DNA of 64,000 nt from Nitratireductor aquimarinus (GTDB lineage: Bacteria > Pseudomonadota > Alphaproteobacteria > Rhizobiales > Rhizobiaceae). The DNA lies in the NCBI RefSeq assembly GCF_046773475.1, contig NZ_CP177240.1, positions 558,001 to 622,000 of the forward strand, written 5' to 3'. The position numbers and the translations under genes are program-made. How positions within the stretch are numbered: position 1 is the stretch's first letter; each line of letters starts with the position of its first letter. Of the stretch, positions 1 through 7,261 are shown one piece after another. The notes under the pieces were generated by a model. That model worked only from the letters and a program-made list of their open reading frames with translations. It was not told where the DNA came from and did no database searches.

Positions 1-1154
1 GTTGCGGCATGCCAGATGAAGTCGGCCGGCATGCCCTTTTCGATGAGCCCTGAAATGCTGCTTCCGCATTTGCGGGAGGGCAGTGAGGTAATGCTGTCCA
101 GCCAGGCGTCCGTTTCCAGATGCGCGGCTGGCACGGCCAGCCGCAGAACGGACAGCGGGTCGTAATCGCCGTAGGGGTAGAAGGCGTCGCCGACATTGTC
201 GGAAGCGATCATCACTTCCATGCCCGCCGCGCGTGCTTCCTTCAGCGGCGCGAGGCCGCGAAGATTTGGCGTGCGGCCGTTTCCGCGATCCTGCAGGTAG
301 AGGTTTGTGGAGGGCAGGGTAACGAGCGCCACGCCTGCGCGCGCGCCAGCCGCCAAAATCCGCTCCAGTTCGTCTGCCGGTCGCAGCGACAGGGAGCAGG
401 CATGGCCGCACAGAACGCGACCGGCCATGCCGAAACGCGCTGTGGCGTCGATCACGAGCGACAGCCCGTCGGCTTCCGGCTCCAGCCCTTCATCGATGTG
501 GAAATCGAGGTCGAGGTCATGGCGCGCGGCAAGGGTGAACATGGTTTCAACCTTCGCCGCCAGATCTGCGTTGCGGTAGAAGAAGGCACCGAACACGCCG
601 CCGTCATCCGCGACCCGCGCCGCAATGGCGCTTCCGGCCTCCGGTACGATATCTCCCAGAACGAGGGCTGCCGGTTGCAGGTCGATCCGGCCTTTCCATT
701 CTTCGCGCAATTCGCAAATGATGGGCCATGCGTCAGGCACTTCCGGCGTTACCCAGTCCACATGGCTGCGCAGGGCGCCGACCCCATGGGCGAAGGCCGC
801 TTCGAGCGCGCGCAAGGCCCGCGCGCGGATATCGGCTGCCGACCAGTTCGGCCTGTCTTCTTCCATCAGCGCAATGGCGTCGAACAGGGACTGGATCGGG
901 GCCGGACTGCCGGCCCTGATCCTTGCGATGGTGTGGGTCTTGTCGAGGTGAACATGCACATCGGCCAGAAGCGGCGTGATGAAGCCGCCGTGTGCCTTTT
1001 CGGCCTCGCCGGGGGGCACCGTAACGATATCGGCGATAACCCCATCCTTCACCACGACATCGTGGCGTCCGGGAAGTCCGGCCACGCCCACGCCTGACAG
1101 GCGCAATGTCCCATCCGGCGCAGAAACGTGTGGAATGTCGTGGCCTTTGTACAC
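1..1154 (-). CDS. Cytosine deaminase-like amidohydrolase (partial, runs off left edge)
   Basis: The first 384 codons of a metal-dependent amidohydrolase, reading right to left; the stop lies beyond base 1. I chose the GTG at 1154 because GGGAGG sits 7 bases upstream and no other start fits so close to the preceding stop at 1157. Early in the protein is HVHLDKT, the HxH metal motif of the CodA-type cytosine deaminase branch. Further on are DFHIDEG and RVLCGHACSL, which match the second metal and substrate segments of that family, and the visible C-terminal part (GMPADFIW) is typical of the final beta-sandwich. The family deaminates cytosine or hydrolyses related cyclic amides in the cytoplasm. 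It is last in an operon with an ABC transporter and a creatininase-like hydrolase, so it probably works on an imported cyclic N-compound. Exact substrate unknown. Confidence 0.85.
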   Translation of the reverse strand, partial: MYKGHDIPHVSAPDGTLRLSGVGVAGLPGRHDVVVKDGVIADIVTVPPGEAEKAHGGFITPLLADVHVHLDKTHTIARIRAGSPAPIQSLFDAIALMEEDRPNWSAADIRARALRALEAAFAHGVGALRSHVDWVTPEVPDAWPIICELREEWKGRIDLQPAALVLGDIVPEAGSAIAARVADDGGVFGAFFYRNADLAAKVETMFTLAARHDLDLDFHIDEGLEPEADGLSLVIDATARFGMAGRVLCGHACSLSLRPADELERILAAGARAGVALVTLPSTNLYLQDRGNGRTPNLRGLAPLKEARAAGMEVMIASDNVGDAFYPYGDYDPLSVLRLAVPAAHLETDAWLDSITSLPSRKCGSSISGLIEKGMPADFIWHAA

Positions 1155-1156
1155 GC

Positions 1157-1990
1157 TCAGGCCTCCCGGCGGATTTCGCTTTCATGCCACCGACCAAGCA
1201 CGAGGCGCGACAGCCAGCTCGTTGCAAGGAAGATGACAATGCCGAGAACCGAGACGAGGAACAGCGCGGCAAACATGCGCGGTATCTCGTTGCGGAAGCT
1301 GGATTCCAGAATGCGCGAGGCGAGCCCCGTGTTCTGACCGGCGGTGCCCGCGACGAACTCCGCCACCACGGCCCCGATCAGAGCCAGACCGCCGGCGATT
1401 TTCAGCGCTGCCATGAAATAGGGCAGGGCGCTGGGCGCGAGCAGAAAGCGCAGGCGCTGCAGGGGCGTGGCGCGATAGAGCTTGAACAGGTCGCGCAGGT
1501 TGTGATCGGCGCTGCGCAGGCCGATCACGGTGTTCGACAGGATCGGGAAGAAGGCCACGATCCAGGCGCAGATGAGCAGCGCTGTGAAGGTGTCATGCAC
1601 ATAGATGAGGATCAGCGGCGCAATCGCCACGACCGGCGTGACCTGAAGGATCACCGCAAAGGGAAAGAAGCTCATTTCCACGGTGCGCGATAGAGCGAAG
1701 ATCATGCCCATCAGAACGCCGCCGGCAATGGCGCAGAGCAGAGAAAGCATGGTCAGCTTCACCGTGAACATCATCGAGCTCATCAGCGAAGACCAGTCCT
1801 TCACCAGCGTCTGCGCGATCAGCGACGGTGCGGGGATGATGTAGTGAGGGACCTCATGGTAGCGCACCAGCCCTTCCCACACGAGAAGCGCGATGATGAT
1901 GGCCATTGTCGGCATGATGACCGCCTTGCGGCGCTCGATGCGGGCGCGGCGGTTCTGTTCTGAATTGAGTACTGGCGTCTCGGTTGTCAT
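1157..1990 (-). CDS. ABC transporter permease, nitrate/taurine (SsuC/TauC) type
   Basis: Inner-membrane permease of 277 residues with about six hydrophobic helices. The EAA-type cytoplasmic loop is visible as LRDLFKLYRATPLQRLRFLL, placed near the C-terminal third as in SsuC, TauC and ThiX-type permeases. The start is set at the ATG at 1990 (MTTETPV) rather than an upstream codon, because it lies 10 bases after the ATPase stop and has GAGGG about 8 bases before it. The ATPase gene lies immediately upstream and the cytosine-deaminase-like gene begins 3 bases after the stop, so the genes form one transcript. No periplasmic binding protein for this transporter is seen in the window; it may lie left of base 1 or be shared with one of the two similar systems further right. 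Confidence 0.88.
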   Translation of the reverse strand: MTTETPVLNSEQNRRARIERRKAVIMPTMAIIIALLVWEGLVRYHEVPHYIIPAPSLIAQTLVKDWSSLMSSMMFTVKLTMLSLLCAIAGGVLMGMIFALSRTVEMSFFPFAVILQVTPVVAIAPLILIYVHDTFTALLICAWIVAFFPILSNTVIGLRSADHNLRDLFKLYRATPLQRLRFLLAPSALPYFMAALKIAGGLALIGAVVAEFVAGTAGQNTGLASRILESSFRNEIPRMFAALFLVSVLGIVIFLATSWLSRLVLGRWHESEIRREA

Positions 1991-2000
1991 GGCGCGGCCC

Positions 2001-2804
2001 TCAATGGTTGATGTCGTCATTGCCGAGCGTCTGGTTGAGCGCGTCGGAGACGATTTCACAGCTTTCGGTGTATTCGCGGGTGGCGCGGAAATTGTCCGCA
2101 CGGGGGTAGCTTCCCGGAATGGCGATATCGTCGACCACGCGCCCGGGCCTTGCGGCCATCACCACGACGCGGTTGGACAGATAGACCGACTCATAAACGC
2201 TGTGGGTCACGAAGATGACCGTCAGCCCGTGCTCCTGCCACAGACGCAGAACGTCGTTGTTGAGCTTGAAGCGGGTCATTTCATCGAGCGCGGCGAACGG
2301 CTCGTCCATCAGCAGAAGGCGGGGCTTGGTCACGATTGCGCGCGCAATCGAGACACGCATCTTCATGCCGCCCGAAAGTTCGCGCGGATAGGCTTTCGCA
2401 AACTTGCTCAGCCCCACCTGCGCCAGCACCTCCTCGACGCGCGGCGCTGCCTGCGCACGCGACATGCCGCCAAGACGCAGCGGCAGGTAAACATTGTCGA
2501 ACACCGATGCCCAGGGCATGAGCGTCGGCTCCTGAAACACGAACGCGACGTCCTGCGGCCCGGAACTGCTTCCCGGCGCATGGCCGTTCACCGTGATCGA
2601 CCCGGCGGACACTTCGGACAGGCCGGCGATCATGCGCAGTGCAGTGCTCTTGCCGCAGCCGGAGGGGCCAAGGAAGCTGACGAACTGACCGTCCTCAATG
2701 GAGAGTGACATGTCGCTGACAGCCACAATGCCCGTTCCATACTGCTTGTAGACGTTCTTGATTTCGATCAGTGGCTGCGAGCCGGTCGTAGCTGCTGCTC
2801 TCAT
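2001..2804 (-). CDS. ABC transporter ATP-binding protein, nitrate/taurine (SsuB/TauB) type
   Basis: A 267-residue ATPase that powers the adjacent permease. Walker A is GPSGCGKST, the signature is LSGGMKMR, and Walker B with the catalytic Glu is LLLMDEPFAALD, followed by the switch segment FVTHSVYESVYL. These are the forms seen in SsuB/TauB/NrtD-type importers. The ATG at 2804 overlaps the stop of the creatininase-like gene (ATGA), which indicates translational coupling. The family imports sulfonates, nitrate, taurine, thiamine precursors or other small nitrogenous compounds. The neighbouring creatininase and cytosine-deaminase-like enzymes favour an N-containing cyclic amide or pyrimidine-like substrate; this is inference. 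Confidence 0.9.
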   Translation of the reverse strand: MRAAATTGSQPLIEIKNVYKQYGTGIVAVSDMSLSIEDGQFVSFLGPSGCGKSTALRMIAGLSEVSAGSITVNGHAPGSSSGPQDVAFVFQEPTLMPWASVFDNVYLPLRLGGMSRAQAAPRVEEVLAQVGLSKFAKAYPRELSGGMKMRVSIARAIVTKPRLLLMDEPFAALDEMTRFKLNNDVLRLWQEHGLTVIFVTHSVYESVYLSNRVVVMAARPGRVVDDIAIPGSYPRADNFRATREYTESCEIVSDALNQTLGNDDINH

Positions 2805-3613
2805 TGTGCTTCCTCACCCCAGGCAGGATTGTTGTCGAGCCAGGTCAAAGGCGCGCGCTCCACCTCGGCGAGCACTTCGACGAGACGGTCGGCTGCATAA
2901 TCGATTGTCTGGTGACCTTTCTCTGCGGTCGCCGCCGTGGCGTTGCCGGCAGCTCCGAAGGGATTGATGTCATGCATCTGCCAGCCGGGCTTTGCGCCCG
3001 CCAGCGAGATGTGGCGATATTCGCTGGCGAAGGTTTCGGTAAGGGCGGCGAAGTTCTGCGCCTTGCTCATCACGACCAGATCGGGATGCATGGCAAGCAT
3101 CACCGATGTCTCCATGTCGCCGGCATGAATGCCGTGCAGCGTTTCATGCGCGTCATAAAGGCCGTCCGGCAGGCCATGTCCGAACCAGTTGACGGAAAAC
3201 ACCATCATGCCGTGGCGCTGGCGCAGTTCGCGCGCAACGATGTCCATGACGCTGATCTGCCCGCCATGGCTGTTGAGCAGCACCATCTTGCGCACACCGC
3301 TGGCGGCGACGCAGGCTCCAATCTCGCACCACATGGAAATGAGTGTCTGTGCCGAAAAGGTCAGCGTGCCGGGATAACGCGCATGCTCATTGCTTTTGCC
3401 GATCGGCTGGGTTGGCAGAAACAGGGTCCGGCTTGTTTCCGGTAATCGCTCGACGATGGCCGAAACCATTCCGCTGACGATCGCGGCATCCACCGACAGG
3501 GGCAGATGGGGTCCATGCTGCTCTGTCGCGCCGACAGGCAGAACCGCCACCATGTTGCCTCGATCAAGCCGGGAAAACTCTTCGCTCGTATAGTCCGACC
3601 AATATCTCTTCAA
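2801..3613 (-). CDS. Creatininase family amidohydrolase
   Basis: Cytoplasmic metal-dependent amidohydrolase of 270 residues. The creatininase-fold ligand motifs are clear: GATEQHGPHLPLSVDA near the N-terminus (Glu, His, Asp), NSHGGQ in the middle and HAGDMETS later. Family members open cyclic amides such as creatinine or act on N-formyl and pterin-like compounds. Start choice is uncertain: a TTG at 3613 (LKRYWSDYTSEEF) lies about 10 bases after GGAGG, and CTG or ATT codons lie closer. A longer reading from 3808 would run through an operator palindrome and is rejected. This is the first gene of the leftmost minus operon, followed with a 4-base overlap by the ABC ATPase. Confidence 0.87.
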   Translation of the reverse strand: MKRYWSDYTSEEFSRLDRGNMVAVLPVGATEQHGPHLPLSVDAAIVSGMVSAIVERLPETSRTLFLPTQPIGKSNEHARYPGTLTFSAQTLISMWCEIGACVAASGVRKMVLLNSHGGQISVMDIVARELRQRHGMMVFSVNWFGHGLPDGLYDAHETLHGIHAGDMETSVMLAMHPDLVVMSKAQNFAALTETFASEYRHISLAGAKPGWQMHDINPFGAAGNATAATAEKGHQTIDYAADRLVEVLAEVERAPLTWLDNNPAWGEEAQ

Positions 3614-3957
3614 AATCAGTATTCCTCCCTCATGTTCCGTGCAGTCTCGCCACGGCAAGACGCCAAGCCGCCCCACATGGCGGTGTGCCTCCACACACCG
3701 CCGAAGCGACTTCCCCATCTCTGAAACTGAAGGCTTCCTCCCTGCGTTCCATGGGGGTTGGAACGATGTTCTGAGCAATATTACTAACTGATCTGACCGA
3801 TCGGTCAAACTAATTGTTTAAATGACGTTGGAAATATGCAACGAAATGTCCTGCGCCCCCTCGAGGGAGAGCGAAACGTGCAAATAGCGCGGTAAGCGGG
3901 CTGCTTGAGATTGCTCTGGCGCGGGTCTTTGTGCCGGAGCTTTCAGCGGAGGTGTTT
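3614..3957. other. Divergent control region between the creatininase operon and the flavoprotein operon
   Basis: 344 bases without a convincing gene. It holds a TetR-like palindrome at 3794-3807. Between that and the creatininase start there is a stem-loop (arms GGCGGTGTG at 3679-3687 and CACACCGCC at 3694-3702), which would lie in the 5' leader of the minus-strand transcript. I compared the leader by eye with TPP, cobalamin, guanidine-I, SAM, FMN and molybdenum-cofactor riboswitch cores and recognised none. Confidence 0.6.
3794..3807. promoter_or_regulatory. Perfect 14-bp palindrome TGACCGATCGGTCA, TetR-type operator candidate
   Basis: Two uninterrupted 7-base arms (TGACCGA/TCGGTCA) in the middle of a divergent intergenic region. 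GACC-N4-GGTC-like palindromes are typical of TetR/AcrR-family operators. No TetR gene is encoded next to it, so the regulator must act in trans or lie left of the window. Confidence 0.55.
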
Positions 3958-5190
3958 ATGGTTGAGAGATGCATCATCGTGGGCGGCGGGCACGGTGGCT
4001 CGCAGGCTGCTGTCAGTCTGCGCCAGGAGGGATATTCCGGCGAGATCGTGCTGGTCAGCGATGAAAAGGATCTGCCTTACCACCGTCCGCCGCTGTCGAA
4101 ATCCTACCTGAAAACGCCCGATGGAGAAGGGTTGGTGCTGCGCACCGAAGCCGTCTATCGCGACAATGCCGTCGAACTGGAGCTCGGCGTGCATGCCGAG
4201 CGGATCGACGTGGATGGCAAGCGCCTGATCGTTGCAGATGGACGAGAGCTCGCGTTTACCGATCTCGTTCTGGCGACGGGCGCACGCGCTCGCATGCCAC
4301 AGCTTCCCGGAATGGAATTTGACGGCATCGTCACGCTGCGCACCATGGAAGACGCCCGCCGCATCCGCGCGGCAATGCCGATGGTTGAAAATGTCGTGAT
4401 CGTCGGTGGCGGCTTCATCGGCATGGAAATGGCGCATAGCTGCATCGGCCTTGGCAAGTCGGTCACCCTCATCGAGGCTGCACCGCGCGTGCTTGCCCGC
4501 TCTGTCGCGCCGGTCGTTTCCGCTCACGTGGAAGAGCGCAGCCGCTCCGCCGGTATCGATCTGATCACCTCTGCGCAGCTTGCCGCTATCCATGGCGAGG
4601 GTGGAAAGGTCGTTGCAGTTTCCACCGCAGATGGCCGCCGCTTCGACGCTGATATGGTCGTGATGGGCATCGGTGCCGTGCCCAATGTGGAACTTGCCGC
4701 CGAGGCGGGGCTTGAGGTTGCGAATGGCGTCGTTGTCGATCCGAACCTGCGCAGTTCAGCACCGCATATCTACGCCATTGGCGATTGCGTGAGTTTTGAT
4801 CACCATCAGCTTGGTGAGCGGGTGCGGCTGGAATCGGTGCAGAACGCCACCGACCATGCGCGGCACATCGCTCGGGTTCTCACCGGCGGTGGCCGGCCCT
4901 ATGCCGAGGTTGCCTGGTTCTGGTCCGATCAGGGGGACATGAAGATCCAGACCGCGGGGCTGGCGGCGGGCGCAGACAGTCTCATCGTTTCCGGCGCTTC
5001 CGAAGACAATGCCTTCTCCGTCTATCATTTCAGGGGTGAGAAACTGGTCGCCGTCGATTCCATCAACAGGCCAGCCGACCACATGATCGCGCGCCGACTT
5101 CTTGGAGCTGGCATCAACCCTTCGGCTGCGGATATCGCGGAGGGCGCCCAGCGCCTCAAGCAACTGATCAGCGCCTTCAAGGCGAACTAA
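3958..5190 (+). CDS. FAD-dependent ferredoxin/rubredoxin reductase-like oxidoreductase
   Basis: A 410-residue pyridine-nucleotide-disulfide-fold flavoprotein of the putidaredoxin/BphA4 ferredoxin reductase type. The FAD-binding Rossmann motif IIVGGGHGG is at residues 5-13, the NAD(P)H-binding motif IVGGGFIGMEMA is near residue 150, and the second FAD segment YAIGDC is near residue 280, followed by a C-terminal reductase domain. The family passes electrons from NAD(P)H to a ferredoxin that feeds oxygenases or P450s. The ATG at 3958 has GGAGG 5 bases upstream. It begins a three-gene plus operon with two dehydrogenases. No ferredoxin gene is adjacent, so its partner is unknown; the Rieske oxygenase 20 kb away is a possible but unproven client. 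Confidence 0.88.
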   Translation: MVERCIIVGGGHGGSQAAVSLRQEGYSGEIVLVSDEKDLPYHRPPLSKSYLKTPDGEGLVLRTEAVYRDNAVELELGVHAERIDVDGKRLIVADGRELAFTDLVLATGARARMPQLPGMEFDGIVTLRTMEDARRIRAAMPMVENVVIVGGGFIGMEMAHSCIGLGKSVTLIEAAPRVLARSVAPVVSAHVEERSRSAGIDLITSAQLAAIHGEGGKVVAVSTADGRRFDADMVVMGIGAVPNVELAAEAGLEVANGVVVDPNLRSSAPHIYAIGDCVSFDHHQLGERVRLESVQNATDHARHIARVLTGGGRPYAEVAWFWSDQGDMKIQTAGLAAGADSLIVSGASEDNAFSVYHFRGEKLVAVDSINRPADHMIARRLLGAGINPSAADIAEGAQRLKQLISAFKAN

Positions 5191-5251
5191 GCCCTTCACA
5201 CATTGCGCGGCTGAGGCGACAGTCGCACAAAATCATCCGGAGTTCTGTGAA

Positions 5252-6244
5252 ATGCTTCACTGCCTTATCATCGGCGCGGCCGGCATGCTCGGCGACGGGC
5301 TGGCAAAGCGCCTCGTAAAGGATGGCGAAATCGGAGGCCGCAAAATCGGACGGCTGACGCTGTTCGATATCGTACCAGCCCATGCGCCTCACGTGGAAGA
5401 GATAAGTGTCACGGTTGAGGCGGGCGATATCTCGGCCGTGGAAACGGCGGAGCAGCTCGTTGCTTCCCGTCCTGACGTGATCTTCCATCTGGCGGCCATT
5501 GTATCGGGCGAGGCGGAGCGGGATTTCGAAAAGGGCTACCGCATCAATCTGGATGGCACCCGCAATCTGTTCGAGGCGATACGCAAGGCCAATGAAGAAG
5601 ACGGATACTGCCCGCGCGTGGTCTTCACCTCGTCGCTGGCGGTTTTCGGATCGCCACTGCCCGATGTGATTGGCGATGACCACATCATCACGCCGCACTC
5701 CAGCTATGGCACCCAGAAGGCCATCGGCGAACTTCTCCTTGCAGACTACAGCCGGCGCGGCTTCTTCGACGGCATCGGCATCCGCCTGCCGACCATCTGC
5801 ATTCGACCGGGAAAGCCGAATGCTGCAGCTTCCAGCTTCTATTCCGGCATTCTGCGTGAACCGCTGGCCGGACTACCGGCCATCCTTCCGGTCGATACAT
5901 CCATGCGGCACTGGTTCGCCAGCCCCCGCGCGGCAATCGGCTTCATGGCCCATGCGGCAGCAGTCAGCAGCGAATTGCTCGCCGGGCGGCGCAACATGAC
6001 CATGCCCGGCGTTTCGGCAACCGTGGCCGATGAGATCGAGGCGTTGCGCGCCATAGCCGGCGATGCCGCCGTTGCCCTCATCCGTCACGAAAAAGACCCG
6101 GCCATTGAGGCGATCCTCTCCACATGGCCCCAGGCGTTTGAAGCCGACCGGGCGCTCAAACTCGGTTTTGAGGCCGACGAGTCGTTTGAAGCGATCGTGC
6201 GCGCCTATCTCGAAGATTACGCAACAGATGCGGAGCAGGCATGA
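5252..6244 (+). CDS. NAD-dependent epimerase/dehydratase family, D-erythronate dehydrogenase (DenD)-like
   Basis: A 330-residue extended-SDR protein. The NAD-binding motif GAAGMLGDGLA is at the N-terminus, a serine lies in the SSLAVFG segment, and the catalytic pair is YGTQK. The segment RLPTICIRPGKPNAAASSF closely resembles D-erythronate dehydrogenases as I remember them, which oxidise a four-carbon sugar acid at C2. The next gene is LtnD-like (L-threonate type), which supports a C4 sugar-acid or hydroxy-acid oxidation step. The kinase (OtnK/DtnK) and decarboxylase that complete the known tetronate pathways are not in the window, so the true substrate may be a structurally similar hydroxy acid. 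Confidence 0.82.
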   Translation: MLHCLIIGAAGMLGDGLAKRLVKDGEIGGRKIGRLTLFDIVPAHAPHVEEISVTVEAGDISAVETAEQLVASRPDVIFHLAAIVSGEAERDFEKGYRINLDGTRNLFEAIRKANEEDGYCPRVVFTSSLAVFGSPLPDVIGDDHIITPHSSYGTQKAIGELLLADYSRRGFFDGIGIRLPTICIRPGKPNAAASSFYSGILREPLAGLPAILPVDTSMRHWFASPRAAIGFMAHAAAVSSELLAGRRNMTMPGVSATVADEIEALRAIAGDAAVALIRHEKDPAIEAILSTWPQAFEADRALKLGFEADESFEAIVRAYLEDYATDAEQA

Positions 6245-7176
6245 TGAACACAGCAGTGCAGGACAACGCCGCCGGAAACTTCCTTCTGATCGGTCTCGGC
6301 GCGATGGGCTATGGCATGGGCAGTTCGCTGCTGCGCGCCGGTCTGGGCGCGGATGGTTTCGATTTGAATGGTGATACGCAGGCGCGCTTCCGGGCTGAGG
6401 CCGGGCGAGACCGCCCGCTGGTGGTGGCTGCCGGCGAAGCCGATGGCGCCATTCTCGTCGTCGTTAACGCCGCGCAGACGCGTGAGGCCCTGTTCGGTGC
6501 GAACGGTCTTGCCGCAATGCTGAAGCCGGGTGCGGTGGTGATCAGTTGCGCCACCATTGACCCGCAGCAGGCCATTGCGTTCGAGCAGGAGCTCGCGGAA
6601 AAGGGCATTCTTTATCTCGACGCCCCGATCTCGGGCGGCTCCGCGCGCGCGGCGCAGGGCAAGCTTTCGGTCATGGCCTCAGGCTCGGCGGAAGCCTTTG
6701 AGAAAGCACAACCAGCGCTGGACGCCATGGCTGAAACAGTCTTCCGGCTGGGCGACCGGGCCGGGCCGGGGTCGGCGATGAAAAGCGTCAACCAGCTTCT
6801 GGCCGGCATTCATATCGCCGCCGCAGCGGAAGCATTTTCCTTCGGCATCGCGCAGGGGCTGGATGCGGATCAGATCATGCAGGTCATTCCCGCCTGCGCC
6901 GGCTCGTCGTGGATGTTCGAGAACCGGGGGCCGTACATCACAGATGGCGATTACCGACCGCATTCGGCGATCGACATTTTCGTCAAGGATCTGGGCATTG
7001 TCACCGATGCGGCATCCGGCGCGAAACTCGACCTGCCGGTTTCGCAGGCGGCACTTGAACGCTACCGCGCGGCTTCTGCCGAGGGCATGGGGCGCGAGGG
7101 GGATATTGCGCTCATGAAGCTCTATGCTGCCCAAAGCGGCATCGACCTGCCGCCGAAGCGCTACGAGGACAAATAG
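6241..7176 (+). CDS. NAD-binding 3-hydroxyisobutyrate dehydrogenase family, L-threonate dehydrogenase (LtnD)-like
   Basis: A 311-residue beta-hydroxyacid dehydrogenase. It shows the cofactor motif GLGAMGYGMG at residues 18-27, the substrate-site segment SGGSARAAQGKLSVM and the catalytic lysine region MKSVNQLLAG. The family oxidises beta-hydroxy acids with NAD(P)+. Its ATG at 6241 overlaps the DenD-like stop (ATGATGA), so the two are coupled. Pairing with the DenD-like gene suggests consecutive or alternative oxidation of a polyhydroxy acid; without the kinase and aldolase or decarboxylase genes the pathway cannot be closed. Confidence 0.82.
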   Translation: MMNTAVQDNAAGNFLLIGLGAMGYGMGSSLLRAGLGADGFDLNGDTQARFRAEAGRDRPLVVAAGEADGAILVVVNAAQTREALFGANGLAAMLKPGAVVISCATIDPQQAIAFEQELAEKGILYLDAPISGGSARAAQGKLSVMASGSAEAFEKAQPALDAMAETVFRLGDRAGPGSAMKSVNQLLAGIHIAAAAEAFSFGIAQGLDADQIMQVIPACAGSSWMFENRGPYITDGDYRPHSAIDIFVKDLGIVTDAASGAKLDLPVSQAALERYRAASAEGMGREGDIALMKLYAAQSGIDLPPKRYEDK

Positions 7177-7213
7177 AGTTGCTGCCCGGCTACAGGTTCA
7201 GCTGATCAAAGCG

Positions 7214-7243
7214 GTTTCGCCGCAGGGGAGCCTGCGGCGAAAC
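7214..7243. terminator. Bidirectional hairpin between convergent genes
   Basis: A perfect 13-bp stem (GTTTCGCCGCAGG at 7214-7226 with CCTGCGGCGAAAC at 7231-7243) and a 4-base loop. It sits between the LtnD-like stop and the aldehyde dehydrogenase stop, so it can end both transcripts. Confidence 0.75.
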
Positions 7244-7261
7244 TGTCTTGGAGCGACACGC

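Noticed and set aside
120..1097. Long plus-strand open frame of 325 codons
   Set aside because: It is antisense to the cytosine-deaminase-like gene, whose HVHLDKT, DFHIDEG and CGHACSL motifs read cleanly on the minus strand; the plus-strand product has no recognisable domain.
3614..3800. Riboswitch in the creatininase operon leader
   Set aside because: No TPP, cobalamin, guanidine, SAM, FMN or Moco core could be seen by eye; only a stem-loop is reported.
3614..3808. N-terminal extension of the creatininase-like protein to a TTG at 3808
   Set aside because: The added 65 residues have no family similarity, the start falls in the TGACCGATCGGTCA palindrome, and a good GGAGG lies just before the shorter start.
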